From Incurvaria masculella (taxonomy: Eukaryota; Arthropoda; Insecta; Lepidoptera; Incurvariidae), in contig OX335653.1 in assembly GCA_946894095.1 (NCBI GenBank), forward strand, positions 4,159,001 through 4,223,000: a DNA stretch of 64,000 nucleotides. Direction: 5' to 3'. The notes beneath the pieces were generated by a model that had not been told where the DNA came from, did not search any database, and saw nothing but the letters and a program-made list of their open reading frames with translations. The position numbers and the translations under genes are program-made. This document shows, in pieces, positions 21,315 to 32,728 of this stretch; position 1 is the stretch's first letter; every line of letters begins with the position of its first letter.

Positions 21315-22104
21315 CTAAATTCTTATGTATGTGCCATTCGCTGCGACGCACTGTGGGCTGGATTTTTAGTTTCATAGACATTCATTTATGTTTTACACAT
21401 TGTCATGTTTTTCGTATTGAAATATAGTTTAAAGGTATAGACAATGCAATATTATGTGTCGCGAAGACATTTAATAGCTGTAATGCATAAATAAACAAAA
21501 TATCTGAAAATAATGTATGAAGATGACATAAAAAACCACAATATCTCCTTAATCGCTCATTTGCGCGTTATTCTCTTTCAGACAGTGGTTCCGCTATTTA
21601 TTTAAAGATTTTTGGCATCATTAATATTTCGCGCAAAACTGCGTTTTTTTTTAAAAAAATTGTAAACAAATAAATATTTCGCATACTTCCCTACTATGAG
21701 AATTATGGCTTTAGATGTTTTATTAATGATGTTTATATAGGGGGTTTGTAAGCCGGAATTGTAGCGTTGAATTTGCCCACCAAAAAACTGACAGGTAAGT
21801 GGTGATACCCAAACAATAAATGTTATGAAAAATATTGAGCCCAAAAATAAAACAAGGACGTTACATGCTTAAATATAATAGGTGTAATTAATAAAAAAAA
21901 CTCCAATAAAACAATGTCTTATTTACAAATTATTGTTATCTAAAATATTGTCAATCCACCAAAAAACTTAAATTGTGTAATTAAATAATAAAAATCTATT
22001 GATTCATTGATTTACATAGTAAATGTATTTTAAACTGTTTACGTACATTTAAGATTACTATAAAATATTTATATATTTAATATGCCTAGTCATTTTAGTG
22101 GGTG

Positions 22105-22250
22105 ATTTTTCTACGAACTGGACATGGATACCACACCTTACTTCATGATATTAGTCCAATTCACCACATGGGAAGTAGGTGCCAATAATCTTCCTTATAT
22201 TGCACAGCTACATTGACCTGGGTATAACACACCGGCAATGTTTATGGCTA
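22105..22250 (-). repeat. SINE fragment nested in Transib
   Basis: On the plus strand it reads GAACTGGACATGGATACC, TGATATTAGTCCAATTCACCACATGGGAAG, then TAGGTGCCAATAATCTTCCTTATATTGCAC, the inverse of the shared SINE body. It lies in the 3' untranslated part of the transposon and does not touch the transposase frame. Confidence 0.55.
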
Positions 22251-22423
22251 TGTGTATTATTTATTGATTAAACAGGTTTCTGCCCACATAAATAATCTAT
22301 ACCTGTAAAATAACATTTAAAGAACTTCAAAAAATATTTAGAATCGTTAAATACAATTTTCACATATATTATAATGACAATGAAAGGTAAAAAAATATCT
22401 TTATTGCTTAAATATAACCTAAC

Positions 22424-24544
22424 CTAGTCTTCTAAATCACTATCCTCTGTATCAAAATCTAAGTCTATAATATTAATATCACAAAATTCGAAGTCACGGT
22501 TCTCAAGTTCCAAAAGGGTAAGAGTTTCAGGAAACAATGACTGTTTCTTTTTCGCATCCATTTTAGGTCTCGTAGCAGAAATCAAGGGATCTGAAGAGAG
22601 AAGAAGCATGTTGAAGATATCCTCATTAGAACTTTGTCTACTCTTCTTTCGAGAATGGTGTTCCCGAAATCTTCGGAAATCCTTATTTCGGGCCTCAGAA
22701 GCTTCTTCTGAGAGTGCCCCGATGGGTACAACCGCGTTTTTTTCAATTATGTCCGCTCCGTGGATAAGCAACTTGTGCACGGTAGAAGACATGTAGTACC
22801 AATTGTAGAGCTCTACATACCGCTCAGCTGTCTTATGGGCATACGATTTGAATTCGGAAATGTTGATTTTTTCTCCCGATGTAATTGCTTGTAAAATGAC
22901 AGCTAATCTGCGAATCAACTCTGCGTCCACCCCAGTGATTGCTGCAGTTTTTTCAGGACACTCAAAAAATCTTCTTGCCGTATTACCATCATTTGTGGTT
23001 CCTGAACCCTGCTTGACGATATCAACTAATAGGTTCAGCTCGTCTTTAAAACGGTCCTGGATGTTTTTTTTTCTTATCTGCAATAATGTCTTGTCCTCGT
23101 CCTCTCTCACAGCCCATTTTTTTACATCCAGCCGATAAGCGATATGGAGAAGGCATTCCATTGCGTTGATGCGCGCGTGAAGCGATGACAGTCCGAATTT
23201 GTAAAGTTCAGTTTCTACTCTTTTTTGTTTCACAGTTTGTAAATTGTTCATCTCTGAAGGTTTCGCCAAACAAAGGTAACACGTGGCATTCGACTGTGCT
23301 TTCGACAGGTATGTGCAAACCTTACCATCAATCATGGTCATCATCAGCTCATGATTGACCTTGTTAGTGCCACAGTCGGAAGTATGAAGGTTCTTTACTT
23401 CATCTTCCATTTGCTTTTGATGCTCAGTGACGACAAACTCACTTTCTTTCATGAAGACAAATTGCACCGGACGACAATATGAAGTTGAGCTAGGCTTTGA
23501 GTTCAGCCAAACAGTTTTACCTTCAGATTCTAACTTTAATGGCACCAACGAGGTCATGAAAATACTTGAATCATCTTGTTCACCGTCCATTTTCTGCTTG
23601 TACCTACTTTTGTTTGAAGCACCATCAAACCCCCACTTAGATACTAAAATCAGCTGTTTATTGCGTACATCCTCTTCCATTCCATCCAGTATTCTTTGTG
23701 CTGTTAGGTCAAGTAATGCTTGGAGGGTTATCTTGGCTGAAGAATCTGTCACAGTAATTGCTTGCTTTGGTGGATAGCATTGTAATTTTGCTTGTTGCAC
23801 TTTGTAGTAGGAAGGGTATGTATCTTTTGCGCCTTCCCGAATAGTTGTCTCCCTCAATGTTATATACTGCCATTTAGTTAGTTTTAGCGACAAAATAATA
23901 CCTAGAGCCTTTTCTGGTGTAAAAATAATGTTAGGGGTGGTTTTCTTAATTTGATGGTAGAATTTATCAGCTGCCTCAGGATGTTGCAACATGTATTGTA
24001 AAACGGATGCAATCTTACCATGACCATCTTCTTTCAGCTTGACTGCAGCTACATGAGCTAACTCACTCGAGTCACAATCCTTCTGTTCCTCAGTGCGTCT
24101 CTTCTTCTGCTTTGTGCTCAAATCTTCAAAAGGCTTGCGTAGTGAATGTTTTGTCCTCGTCATTGTTCCAACCGATGATGTTGATGGTTGAACACACAAG
24201 AGATGATCCTTTGGTTCTTGCTCAACCACAATTGGAGCTGCAAATGAATTAGCTTGAATGCAACTTGGCCAATCAATATCAGCCTGCAACCAATCTTCGT
24301 ACTCCATTCTAAAAATCTCCATTTTCCGGTGGACTTGCTGCCATCTTTTTACCGCAGCTTGGGTAAATCTTCGACAAAATTCTCTTAGCGTCAATCGATC
24401 TTCATCCGAAAGGCTGTAGTCCAATCGCGATACTACCGTCTCAAATAATAGGAGACTATCACTCATCTTGCCAGCATTCTTCAAAATCACAAACAAATCT
24501 AGATTAGTCACTAGGCTCTCCATGTTTTGAGGATAAATTGTCAC
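22424..24544 (-). CDS. Transib transposase (RAG1-related), 706 residues
   Basis: A DDE recombinase that would cut and paste its own element in the nucleus. Motifs shared with RAG1 appear in order: KWGFDGAS (D307, like RAG1 CDGMGD, D600), TMIDGKV (D406, like RAG1 GYDEKLV, D708), the zinc pair CYLC (C422, C425; RAG1 CTLC), LHARI...ECLLHIAYRLDVKKW, the paired histidines HKLLIH, and LSEEASEARNKDFRRFREHHSRK (E613 or E614, like RAG1 E962). The basic stretch KQKKRR at 145-150 could be a nuclear signal. The tail is acidic. No stop or frameshift was found. Length fits the Transib family. Numbering relative to RAG1 is from memory of the family. Confidence 0.88.
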   Translation of the reverse strand: MTIYPQNMESLVTNLDLFVILKNAGKMSDSLLLFETVVSRLDYSLSDEDRLTLREFCRRFTQAAVKRWQQVHRKMEIFRMEYEDWLQADIDWPSCIQANSFAAPIVVEQEPKDHLLCVQPSTSSVGTMTRTKHSLRKPFEDLSTKQKKRRTEEQKDCDSSELAHVAAVKLKEDGHGKIASVLQYMLQHPEAADKFYHQIKKTTPNIIFTPEKALGIILSLKLTKWQYITLRETTIREGAKDTYPSYYKVQQAKLQCYPPKQAITVTDSSAKITLQALLDLTAQRILDGMEEDVRNKQLILVSKWGFDGASNKSRYKQKMDGEQDDSSIFMTSLVPLKLESEGKTVWLNSKPSSTSYCRPVQFVFMKESEFVVTEHQKQMEDEVKNLHTSDCGTNKVNHELMMTMIDGKVCTYLSKAQSNATCYLCLAKPSEMNNLQTVKQKRVETELYKFGLSSLHARINAMECLLHIAYRLDVKKWAVREDEDKTLLQIRKKNIQDRFKDELNLLVDIVKQGSGTTNDGNTARRFFECPEKTAAITGVDAELIRRLAVILQAITSGEKINISEFKSYAHKTAERYVELYNWYYMSSTVHKLLIHGADIIEKNAVVPIGALSEEASEARNKDFRRFREHHSRKKSRQSSNEDIFNMLLLSSDPLISATRPKMDAKKKQSLFPETLTLLELENRDFEFCDINIIDLDFDTEDSDLED

Positions 24545-25899
24545 TGTTAGCGATGTAAAAGCTCAGAGGGAACTAAATTATATTTGCAGAAGCAGATCTT
24601 TTTATTGCAAAGTAATTAGCTCCTTCAAACTTGATCAAATAAACTAATTAGTTCTTAATATTGTATTGAACATTCCGCAAAAGGGCTGTGGATGTTACAA
24701 CAATAAAGTAATTAGGTACGTAGAAGTTATCATTACCTAATTACTTATTGAAAAAGTCACATTTTGTCTTTTGTTGACTTTTAACTCATGATCTGAATAT
24801 TGTTTCTTGGAAATATGTTCATGATTAATAACAAACAAAAAACAACTTCGTACCGGCTACTATGTATCTGCATTTTTTATTTGTAGTGAGGGCTCGAGGT
24901 TTACAAGTGCAATAACCAGACATCAATAAAACCTCCATATTGATTATTTTATTTACCATTTTGTTGGACAAACTGATTTGAAATGAAAAAATGCGCATGG
25001 TTTGTTATTAAAAACTAACCTAACCAGTAATATATGTCAACATAAATAAGCCGGATTCTATTGCTCTTACCGTTTTTGTGGACCAAATTCATCATCACTG
25101 GTCTCCTTGCAACTAAAAACTCGCCCGTGATTTATATAATTATGTAAAAGTCTAAAACTATAAAACCTAGAGAGGTTTACTTAACACAATACAAATATTA
25201 TGGATTTTAAAAAGAGTTAAGTTCAGAAATGTTCAGTTTTTTAGTGGGCAAATTCAACACTACAATTCCGGCTTACAAACCCCCTATTTAAACATCATTT
25301 ATAAAACATCTACAGCCATAATTCTCATAGTAGGGAAGTATGCGAAATATTTATTTGTTTACAATTTTAAAAAAAAAAAAACGCAGTTTTGCGGGAAATA
25401 TGAATGATGCCAAAAATCTTTGAATAAATAGTGGAACCACTGTCTGAAAGAGAATAACGCGCAAATGAGCGATTAAGGAGATATTGTGGTTTTTTATGTC
25501 ATCTTCATACATTATTTTCAGATATTTTATTTATTTATGCATTACAGCTATTAAATGTCTTCGCGACACATAATATTGCATTGTCTTTACCTTTAAACTA
25601 TATTTCAATACGAAAAACATGACATTGTGTAAAACATAAATGAATGTCTATGAAACAAAAAATCCAGCCCACAGTGCGACGTGATATTTGGTCGGCTGGT
25701 GATTGTGTTTTCTCTCAACTTTCAATATCGTGTTGCATTCGTCCGCAATAAGGTAACTGCGGCATTTATTCACAGAACACTGCCACCTCCAGCCGTCCTG
25801 CCTTCTCCTTTGCTTAGAATATGTGTAGTTCTTGTACATAATGAGAATATTTCCTCGCTGAGAAGTAACAAAACGAGTTGTTTCTGTAACATGAAATAA

Positions 25900-26157
25900 A
25901 CGTATATTTTTTTATGTATTGCTAATTTAAACAAACTGGTTTCAAAACTGCTGCGCATAGAGACGGCGGCGCGGGACACATGAGGGGGTGTGCAGCTTTG
26001 TATGTAGCTGCAGATTAGCTATTTCCCTTATTTATTTATCATATTAATTCTGTACGCAGAAATAATATTAATTTAAACAAAAAGCTACAAGTGTATGTTA
26101 GAAGAACGTACCGCTTAATTACTTAGATACCTAGGGAATAACGTATGCCATGCTTTT
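25900..26157. other. intron between E8 acceptor and repeat, nothing recognised
   Basis: A short GC-richer patch near 25950-25985 (AGAGACGGCGGCGCGGGACAC) has no coding or structural interpretation. Confidence 0.3.
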
Positions 26158-26772
26158 TAACCGACTTCAAAAAAGGAGGAGGTTATCATCAATTCGTCTG
26201 TATGTTTTTTTTTTCTTTTATGTTTGTTACCTCATAACTTTAGCCTGGGTGAACCGATTTTGATGATTCTTTTTTTAAATGATAGCTAGTGATTCCCAAG
26301 TGGTCTCATTTTAATTTGGTTAAGTTCTGACAATGATATCCATGAGAAAATCATAAAAGTCTTAAATTTGTATTAAGATGTGCGCGACAAATGGACGAAT
26401 AACTCAATATAACGCCAACCGATTTCTGTGATTCTTTTTTTATTGGAAAGGACGTGTACAAATTAGAAAGTTTACTTTAGATTCACTAAAAATCAAAAAA
26501 TAAAAAAAAAATTACAAAAAAAATATTCGACTTCAAAGAAAAAGCACTAAAAAGTAAAAAATTATTTCCATTTTTGTAGTTACGATTTCTGTTATTTTTT
26601 GAGTCGGTGTCAGCCAAGGTTAGGTTAGGTTAGGTTAGGATAGGTTCTCTAGATTGGCGCAGCGCGTGCCCGGCTGACGCCGACTCAAAAAATAACAGAA
26701 ATCGTAACTACAAAAATGGAAATTATTTTTTACTTTTCAGTGCTTTTTCTTTGAAGTCGGTTATTTTTTTTG
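26158..26772. repeat. foldback element with TTAGG loop, copy 1
   Basis: Outer ends are inverted: AACCGACTTCAAAAAAGG at the left and TTTTTCTTTGAAGTCGGTT at the right. The distal half is a second large hairpin: the arm AGTTACGATTTCTGTTATTTT with GAGTCGGTGTCAGCC is repeated in reverse after a loop. The loop begins with four to five TTAGG units (26622-26645). The second copy is at 47352-48010. The 'CCGACTTCAAAAAAGGAGGAGGTTATCA' start is widespread in Lepidoptera. No coding capacity. Confidence 0.7.
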
Positions 26773-26799
26773 TTAAATTTTTTTTTGAGGTCTAGTACC

Positions 26800-27480
26800 A
26801 TGCGAAAAAACAATTCAATATTACTGTTGCGCCCATCCCTTTCTACGCCGAAGAAAATATCCTTGAAAAAAAAAAAAAACAAATTTGATTTTTTTGTGTG
26901 TATAAGACGTGACCGGCTTTAAGTTGTCTGGATGAAACAGGAATGATCAAAGTTGTAAACAATATATGTACATGTTGAAAAAGATACTAACAAAAATTGA
27001 AGTGAGCTGTTATATTATATTGTCTTACAGTACGACATTTTTGACACCATTTTCATTTTTGTATCTTGATAAGTGTGGACGCCATTCCCAGGATGAATTT
27101 TTCTTAAAAGCGATCGAAAAAGTAATTCTTAATCGAAATAAAAAACGAGTATGTTTTTTGCATGAAACCTAAGCATGAAAACGAAAAGTTTTTTTTATTT
27201 TATTCAAATTTATTTTTCATCTCAATCACTTATCAAATTTAGTAGAATTACTATTATAAAATGAAATCCTAGATGACTAGTCATTAGAGGTGAAGAGGAT
27301 AAGCAATAAGTAGACAAGAACAACTTTTTGTATTTTATTTTTCCCAGTAAATTTAAAAATCAGCTTACTTTGATATAATTACTTTTTTTAATAATAAAAA
27401 TTCTGGAAAAATAACATTTCGGGAAGATTTTTTTCCAGATGAAAGAAATGAGCCTACATGATATATATAATTTTGTATAA
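26800..27480. other. AT-rich spacer
   Basis: No exon or repeat ends seen. The part from about 27360 on (AATAATAAAAATTCTGGAAAAATAACATTTC) is duplicated upstream of E10 (28500) and E11 (31015), showing that E9-E11 were duplicated together with flanking DNA. Confidence 0.45.
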
Positions 27481-27522
27481 TAAATGACGTTTAGATATCA
27501 AAGTAAGCCACGACAGGTATAT

Positions 27523-27761
27523 CTAGATTTTAATGTAACGACCATCTGCTGTTACGTGGTATTTGGCTGGCTGGTGATTGTGTTCGCCCTTGATAAACTT
27601 TATTTGATTGCACATATCCGCAATAATGTAAGCTCGGCACTTCGAACCCAAGGAACAGTGCCACCTCCACCCTACTTTGTTTTTCATATGCTTCGAGTAT
27701 GTGTACTTTTCGTACATAATAAGATCATGTCCTTTTTGAGAAGTAATGATTTGTGGTAGCC
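27523..27761 (-). CDS. mod(mdg4): FLYWCH terminal exon E9
   Basis: Acceptor TATTTTCAG, then GLPQIITSQKGHDLIMYEK, GWRWHCSLGSKC and HNHQP, ending YIKI. It encodes 79 residues with intact ligands. E9-E12 form a close subfamily marked by KNKAGW/KNKVGW and IKFIKGEHNH or similar linkers, and share 3' flanking sequence (TATCTAGATTTTAATGTAACG). They are recent tandem duplicates. Confidence 0.83.
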
Positions 27762-28646
27762 CTGAAAATAATAAAAAAAACATGTAAATAAATATGTAAA
27801 TAACTGGCCCCTGAGTCTTGCCGTTAATACGTACGTGTAGTTTGTATGGTTTATTGTTTAGGTCAACGAAGGAAAATATAAAGAAATATAGAACACTGAT
27901 GCGTCCAGCGGGGTGTCCTGCCGCCTTAACACCAAAAAAGTTGCAACAGTTGGTTACTTTCATACTCAAAATTAGACTGTAGTAAAAAATGTATTAAAGC
28001 CCTTAGTCTGAATTAAACGTTATTCCTAAATACTGCTGAGCTCTGATTTAGAAATATGGATGATTAGGAAACTAAATAAAAACCAATGCTCAAAAATAAT
28101 AATATTTTTTCGTTAGCCTTTTTCTATAATCTAAAAGGTTGAAAAGTTCTGCGAAAGAAAAACTCAGACTAAGTCAGACCAGGACCATTGACGAGCACAA
28201 ATGTAATTTACAACATTTGCGTTTTTTAGTAACGTACACACATATCGACAGGGGGTATGATCATAGCTTGTAGACCTTAGGTCTGTGGTGAATGAGTAGC
28301 GAGGAGCAAGACGGAGAGTTTGGTCAAATTAATTCCACGATAACCGCTTATTCGAGGTGAAGTATTCTCACCGACTTTTCGGTTCATAACTGGACAAGCG
28401 ATTTATTATGATGGGAATAAATAAGCAATAACGAAAATTTGTAATTTAGTTTACACAGTTAAGGTTAAAATGAATTAACTTTGATATCACTCCTTTTTAA
28501 TAATAAAAATGGCGGAAAATTCGATTTCCATAATAAATTATTCCAAACGATAGAAATGAGCTTCAATTATACATTTTGTATGAAATATTGTTTTGGGGAA
28601 TCATCTATACTGATATAGAGGACTTTTAAAAATATCAAAGTCATAT

Positions 28647-28885
28647 CTAGATTTTAACATAACGACCATCGTTTGTTACGTGATATCTGGCTGGTGGATG
28701 ATTGTGTTCAACCTGGACAGACTTTATTTGGTTGAAGTCGTCCATGATAATGTAACCCCGGCATTGGGAACCCACGGAACACTGCCACCTCCACCCTGCT
28801 TTGTTTTTTTTGTGCTTCGAGTATGTGTATTGTCGGTACATAATAAGATCATTTCCTCTCTGAGATGTAATGATTTTGAATTGTT
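28647..28885 (-). CDS. mod(mdg4): FLYWCH terminal exon E10
   Basis: After TATTTCAG it reads EQFKIITSQRGNDLIMYRQ; the finger has GWRWQCSVGSQC and HNHPP; it ends YVKI. It encodes 79 residues. The 3' flank repeats that of E9 and E11. No lesion. Confidence 0.83.
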
Positions 28886-29126
28886 CTGAAATAAGAAATC
28901 ACACGTAAGTAAGTATATAATACAACCGAAAAGAGAAAGCGTTACCACGCGTCAATTTGAAAGCAATTTTATTTCGAAAGTCTGTATGCTTTTAAAGATT
29001 CCGACATATCCCGGATTCCTGAATTAGAACAGTCTTCTTATTCATTCAGTTTTAAGAAGGTTAAAAAGTATGGAAGATGTGCGTAAGGCTATGAATAGTA
29101 TGAAAGTAAGTAAGACTGCAGGTTAT

Positions 29127-29532
29127 ATTTTTTGTATGCTACCTGACATGGGTGGCTAATACCACACAACTACCGTAATGATTTCAGCCCAATATACCAC
29201 ATTCCCGAAGGAAATGGGTACCATGCCAGCCTTTCCTTTATGCGCACGGCCCACTGAACTGGATTGAATAACGCACATTTTTTCATTGCCGCGTCGAAAT
29301 CTTTTCATGCAATGCGTTCCAACTCGGGAAGACTTAAACCCTACCGTCTAGTAGGGGAAGGGGACCTACAGTTTTTCATCGATTCTGAACCATGAGCAGC
29401 TCGCATTCGTGACGAAATGTACTTATCCCACTCAGAACGAGATATAAAATGGTGCATGAACGGGGGGAGAATTTGAACTCAGACCTCTGGTATGCTAGGC
29501 AAGTCCTCTCGCCACTAGGCTACGAGCCACTG
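29127..29532 (-). repeat. SINE with tRNA-like head, inverted
   Basis: The minus strand begins with AGTGGCTCGTAGCCTAGTGGCGAGAGG (box A) and GAGTTCAAATTCTCCCCC (box B-like), then the shared body and CCATGTCAGGTAGC followed by an A-rich tail (TTTTTTGTATGC on plus). It is a full-length copy. Confidence 0.65.
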
Positions 29533-29639
29533 AAATAGGATAGGCGGAATAAACGTAGGATTGCTACTATTTTTTTCAAATTTGGTTGTAATTTACATCT
29601 GAAAATTCTGTACTACCTTTTTAACATGTGCTGACGGAC

Positions 29640-30870
29640 GGTCGCGTGCCACACGATGGGTGTACGGCTATTATTGTTCCATTATACAATGGAAAAGTGT
29701 CGCAACAAGAATGTAAAAACTACAGAACTATTCTAATCTAATCAGCTAAGTTGATAAAGTGTATGGAAAAAATCAGATAGAACAAGTGTCCGAAAGTAAG
29801 ATTTGGGATGCTCAAGTATGATTTATAAGCTGTAAAAGATGTACACATTAGGATTTTTGGCTGAGGTGCATCACCGAAAAAGTCCTTGCGAAACAACAGA
29901 AAGTTTTTTGTGGATTCGTGCACTTAGAAAAGCCTATGACCGAGTAGCTAAGGATGAACTGTGGACGACTATGGCGTTGCATGGCGTGGGCAACATCCAT
30001 GTGAAAGCGGAGAAGTCCATCTATGTGTATAGCAGCGCCTGCATGGTTTTAAGTGTTACACTCGCCGACTGGTTCACCATCTCTAGGGGTCTGAAACAAG
30101 GGTGTGTGATGTCACCTTGGTTGTTCAACGTTTTCATGGACTGATGTCTGACTAAGTTGAAAGGCAATGATTGGGATCACGAATGGACGAAATACTTACC
30201 AGATGCCTTCTATACGCTGACGATGCTATGGCTAATGACTAATGGCTTCAACGGTGGAGGAACTGCAGCTGATGGTTCTTCCGCGAATGATAGGTGCAAT
30301 GAACGATGTATGAACATAAACGCAAGCAGGAAAGTAATGTTTTTCGAGGGAAAAGAAGCAGTGACTGGGTGTAATGTGAGTCTAAATCATGGAAGATTAG
30401 AAGAGTTGAATAAGTTTGTATGGTTAGGAAGTATTTTTTCTCGCGACGGAAAGTGTAATAAGAAAATTGAAAAAAGAGTGAGTGCTGGAAATAGAGTAAA
30501 ATGTGCAATGAATTCCATTATGAAAAGCCGGGTTATCACACCTACAGCTAGGATGGCGATTTATAACGTTGTATGGAAGCGAGTCTTGAGTATGGCAGAA
30601 GGGGCACGAATATAGAATATATGCAGTAGAAATGCGTTACTTGATAAAAGTATGCGGACTTAATCTAACGGACAAACTTAAAAAAATATTGGATTAGAGA
30701 GCAGTGTCAATTAAACAACCATGTTGTGACGAGAATCTAGAAGGTAGTGCTACGTGAAGTGAAGGTATGCTTGGACATATGAAACGAATGGATGACGAAA
30801 AAAACAAAACAAATTTACAGAGAAGCGCGGTGAGCGGAAATGTCGTGCCCGGGAGGCGTAGGAGAAATTC
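29640..30870 (+). pseudogene. non-LTR reverse transcriptase remnant
   Basis: Frames 29839-30144 and 30157-30615 contain ALRKAYDRVAKDELW, SRGLKQGCVMSPWLFNVFMD (RT blocks with the P-W-L-F-N motif) and LEELNKFVWLGSIFSRDG, GNRVKCAMNSIMKSRVITPTARMAI. Stops separate the frames and the catalytic YADD box is degraded (YTLTMLW). The same family appears inverted at 55890-56640. It is a dead LINE of a clade I cannot name with certainty. Confidence 0.6.
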
Positions 30871-31182
30871 CTAGAGTATTCTCTTGCCGTGCACCGACTT
30901 TTTGATTTACAACTGGACAACATTTTTTTTACGATTGGAATAAGTACACAATAAATAAAATTTATAGTTTATTTTAAGCAGCAAAATGTTAAAATAAGCT
31001 AACTTTGATGTAACTACTTTTTGATAATAAAAATGTCGGTAAAAGCCGTAACGGCGATAAAGTATTCCAAACAATAGCAATGAGCTTGAATTATCCATTT
31101 CGTAGGAACTATGGTTTGAGGAGTCATCTATACGGATATAAAAGACTTGTAAGAATTTCAAAGTAAGCCACCTTAGTTATAT

Positions 31183-31421
31183 CTAGATTTTAATGTAACG
31201 GCCATCTGCTGTTACGTGATATCTGGCTGGAGGGTGATTGTGTTCGCCCTGGACAAACTTAATTCGGTTGCAGTCATCTACTATAAGGTAACCCCGGCAA
31301 GGGGAACCCACGGAACACTGCCACCTCCACCCTGCTTTATTTTTTTGGTGCTTCGAGTATGTGTATTTTCGGTACATAATAAGATCTTTTCCTCTCTGAG
31401 AAGTAATGATTTGGAATTGAT
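31183..31421 (-). CDS. mod(mdg4): FLYWCH terminal exon E11
   Basis: Begins DQFQIITSQRGKDLIMYRK after TATTTCAG; GWRWQCSVGSPC and HNHPP provide the zinc ligands; ends YIKI. It encodes 79 residues. It is nearly the same as E10 over the finger; differences are mostly in the strand before the first Cys and the Cys-His linker. Confidence 0.83.
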
Positions 31422-31429
31422 CTGAAATA

Positions 31430-32110
31430 AGAAAATACGTGATTATAACGGTATTATCCATCCATGTCAGATTGCACCAATTTTAAATTTATTCTAACTC
31501 ACTAAAATAAACCTCACATTTAAAAATATGAGTAACTAAAAAACTTAAATGTGCCAAGGAATGTGATATGTATGTACGCATAATCGACCGTGAAGCAAGG
31601 ACACATTCACTGAATAAAGAACGCAGTAAAAGAATACTAAGAATAGCTCTAGCGTCTGATGCCAAATACGATTTTGATGATGAAGGCAATATGTTTAAAT
31701 GTTCAACCTTTGCATTCAATGTCCGTCATAGGACCGGCTCTATTTCTGACGGCCAATGTAATTCACGTTTGCGTTTTTTATTTAGGTGCACATATAGCTA
31801 ACAGTGACAGGTGGTAACACCATGGTATGTCGACCTTAGCTCTACGGTGACCAAGTAGCATAGATCAAATCTACTGGGAGTTATAACTTTTTTCTTGCTT
31901 TTGGATTTAGTAAGATTAATTCCTAGGACGCGATAATGCGAGGTGTCATTAATTAACTCACCCTACATCGTCTTTTTGATTCACAACAGGACAAGCATTT
32001 GTTTACGATATAAATAAATACACAATAACAATTTATTCATTTATTTTTTTACAGTAAAAGTTAACAGGAGCTTTATTTTATATAACTTATTTTTAATAAC
32101 AACAACTTTT
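31430..32110. other. spacer, one dispersed block
   Basis: No exon. The block around 31550-31640 is related to 12560-12660. Otherwise AT-rich and featureless. Confidence 0.35.
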
Positions 32111-32112
32111 CT

Positions 32113-32477
32113 CAGCCTCAGTAGCTCAGTGTGCGACCCCTTGCGATTCGATACGCTGGGGAAGCACCTCTGAGCGCGGTTAGGTTTTGGATGGGTGACC
32201 ATTTTCAACCGTTGGGGCTGGTCGTGGTTCGGATTCCACGTTACACTGTAGGTCTCCTTCCTTACTTACTAGGTGTTAGGGTTAATCCCGCCCGGGTTGG
32301 TACCATCGCATTGAATGAACGATGATCGAAGCGCCCGTGAAAATTGTCCGTGTTTTCCATCCAGTTTTATGTAGCCGAGCAATATAAGAAAGGTCCTGGC
32401 ATGGCACCTAGTTCTCATGTGGCGTGTGTTAGGCTAATATCGGACGGTCAGTTTGGCATTAGCGCCCATGTCCAAGT
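32113..32477 (+). repeat. SINE with 5S-rRNA-derived head
   Basis: Starts TCAGCCTCAGTAGCTCAG. The head has TGAGCGCGGTTAGGTTTTGG and ATGGGTGACC, matching the internal promoter region of 5S rRNA (GGGCGCGGTCAGTACTTGGATGGGTGACC). The shared body follows (GGTTGGTACCATCGCATTGAATG, TTGTCCGTGTTTTCCATCCAGTT, GGTCCTGGCATGGCACCTAG) and it ends GCCCATGTCCAAGTT. Other copies: 44317-44700 (inverted) and 49308-49652. Confidence 0.7.
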
Positions 32478-32728
32478 TCCGCAAGAAACTATACCAAATT
32501 ATAGAAAATAGTTTAAATTTTTTGGAAATATTTTTTTGGGGAAATATTTAGGACATATTCAAAAATTTTAAAATTCTTTTACATATGTAGGAACTATTAG
32601 TACCATCAATGGCACGTTTCGAAAAACAAACAAAAAATATGTAACCTAGGAATTTATATCCTCACCACCTATGTTTTTGTAAAACGAAATAAATATTTTT
32701 GAATTTGAATTTGAATTCAAAGGTATAT

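Larger units (their letters stand above)
21349..25676 (-). mobile_element. Transib DNA transposon, near-complete (4,328 bp)
   Basis: Both ends start CACTGTGGGCTGG reading inward. Long terminal inverted repeats of about 440 bp (21349-21795 and 25235-25676) differ at only a few positions. A perfect 5-bp target duplication CGACG lies at 21344-21348 and 25677-25681. Transib elements make 5-bp duplications and have ends resembling the RAG heptamer (CACAGTG; here CACTGTG). A transposase frame without stops lies inside on the minus strand. A SINE fragment has inserted at about 22105-22250. The well-matched repeats, intact frame and clean duplications indicate fairly recent insertion. Confidence 0.88.
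21315..25883 (-). pseudogene. mod(mdg4): FLYWCH exon E8, split by a Transib transposon
   Basis: The 5' piece (25883-25682) reads ETTRFVTSQRGNILIMYKN after GTTACAG, with GWRWQCSVNKC and HNHQP intact, up to KYH. The last ten residues and the stop (VAANGTYIRI, TAG) are at 21344-21315, on the far side of a 4.3-kb insertion. With one copy of the CGACG duplication removed, the coding frame is continuous and otherwise undamaged, so the insertion looks like the only lesion. Transcripts running into the element would give FLYWCH plus a short foreign tail (a stop follows about 10 codons inside). Confidence 0.85.
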
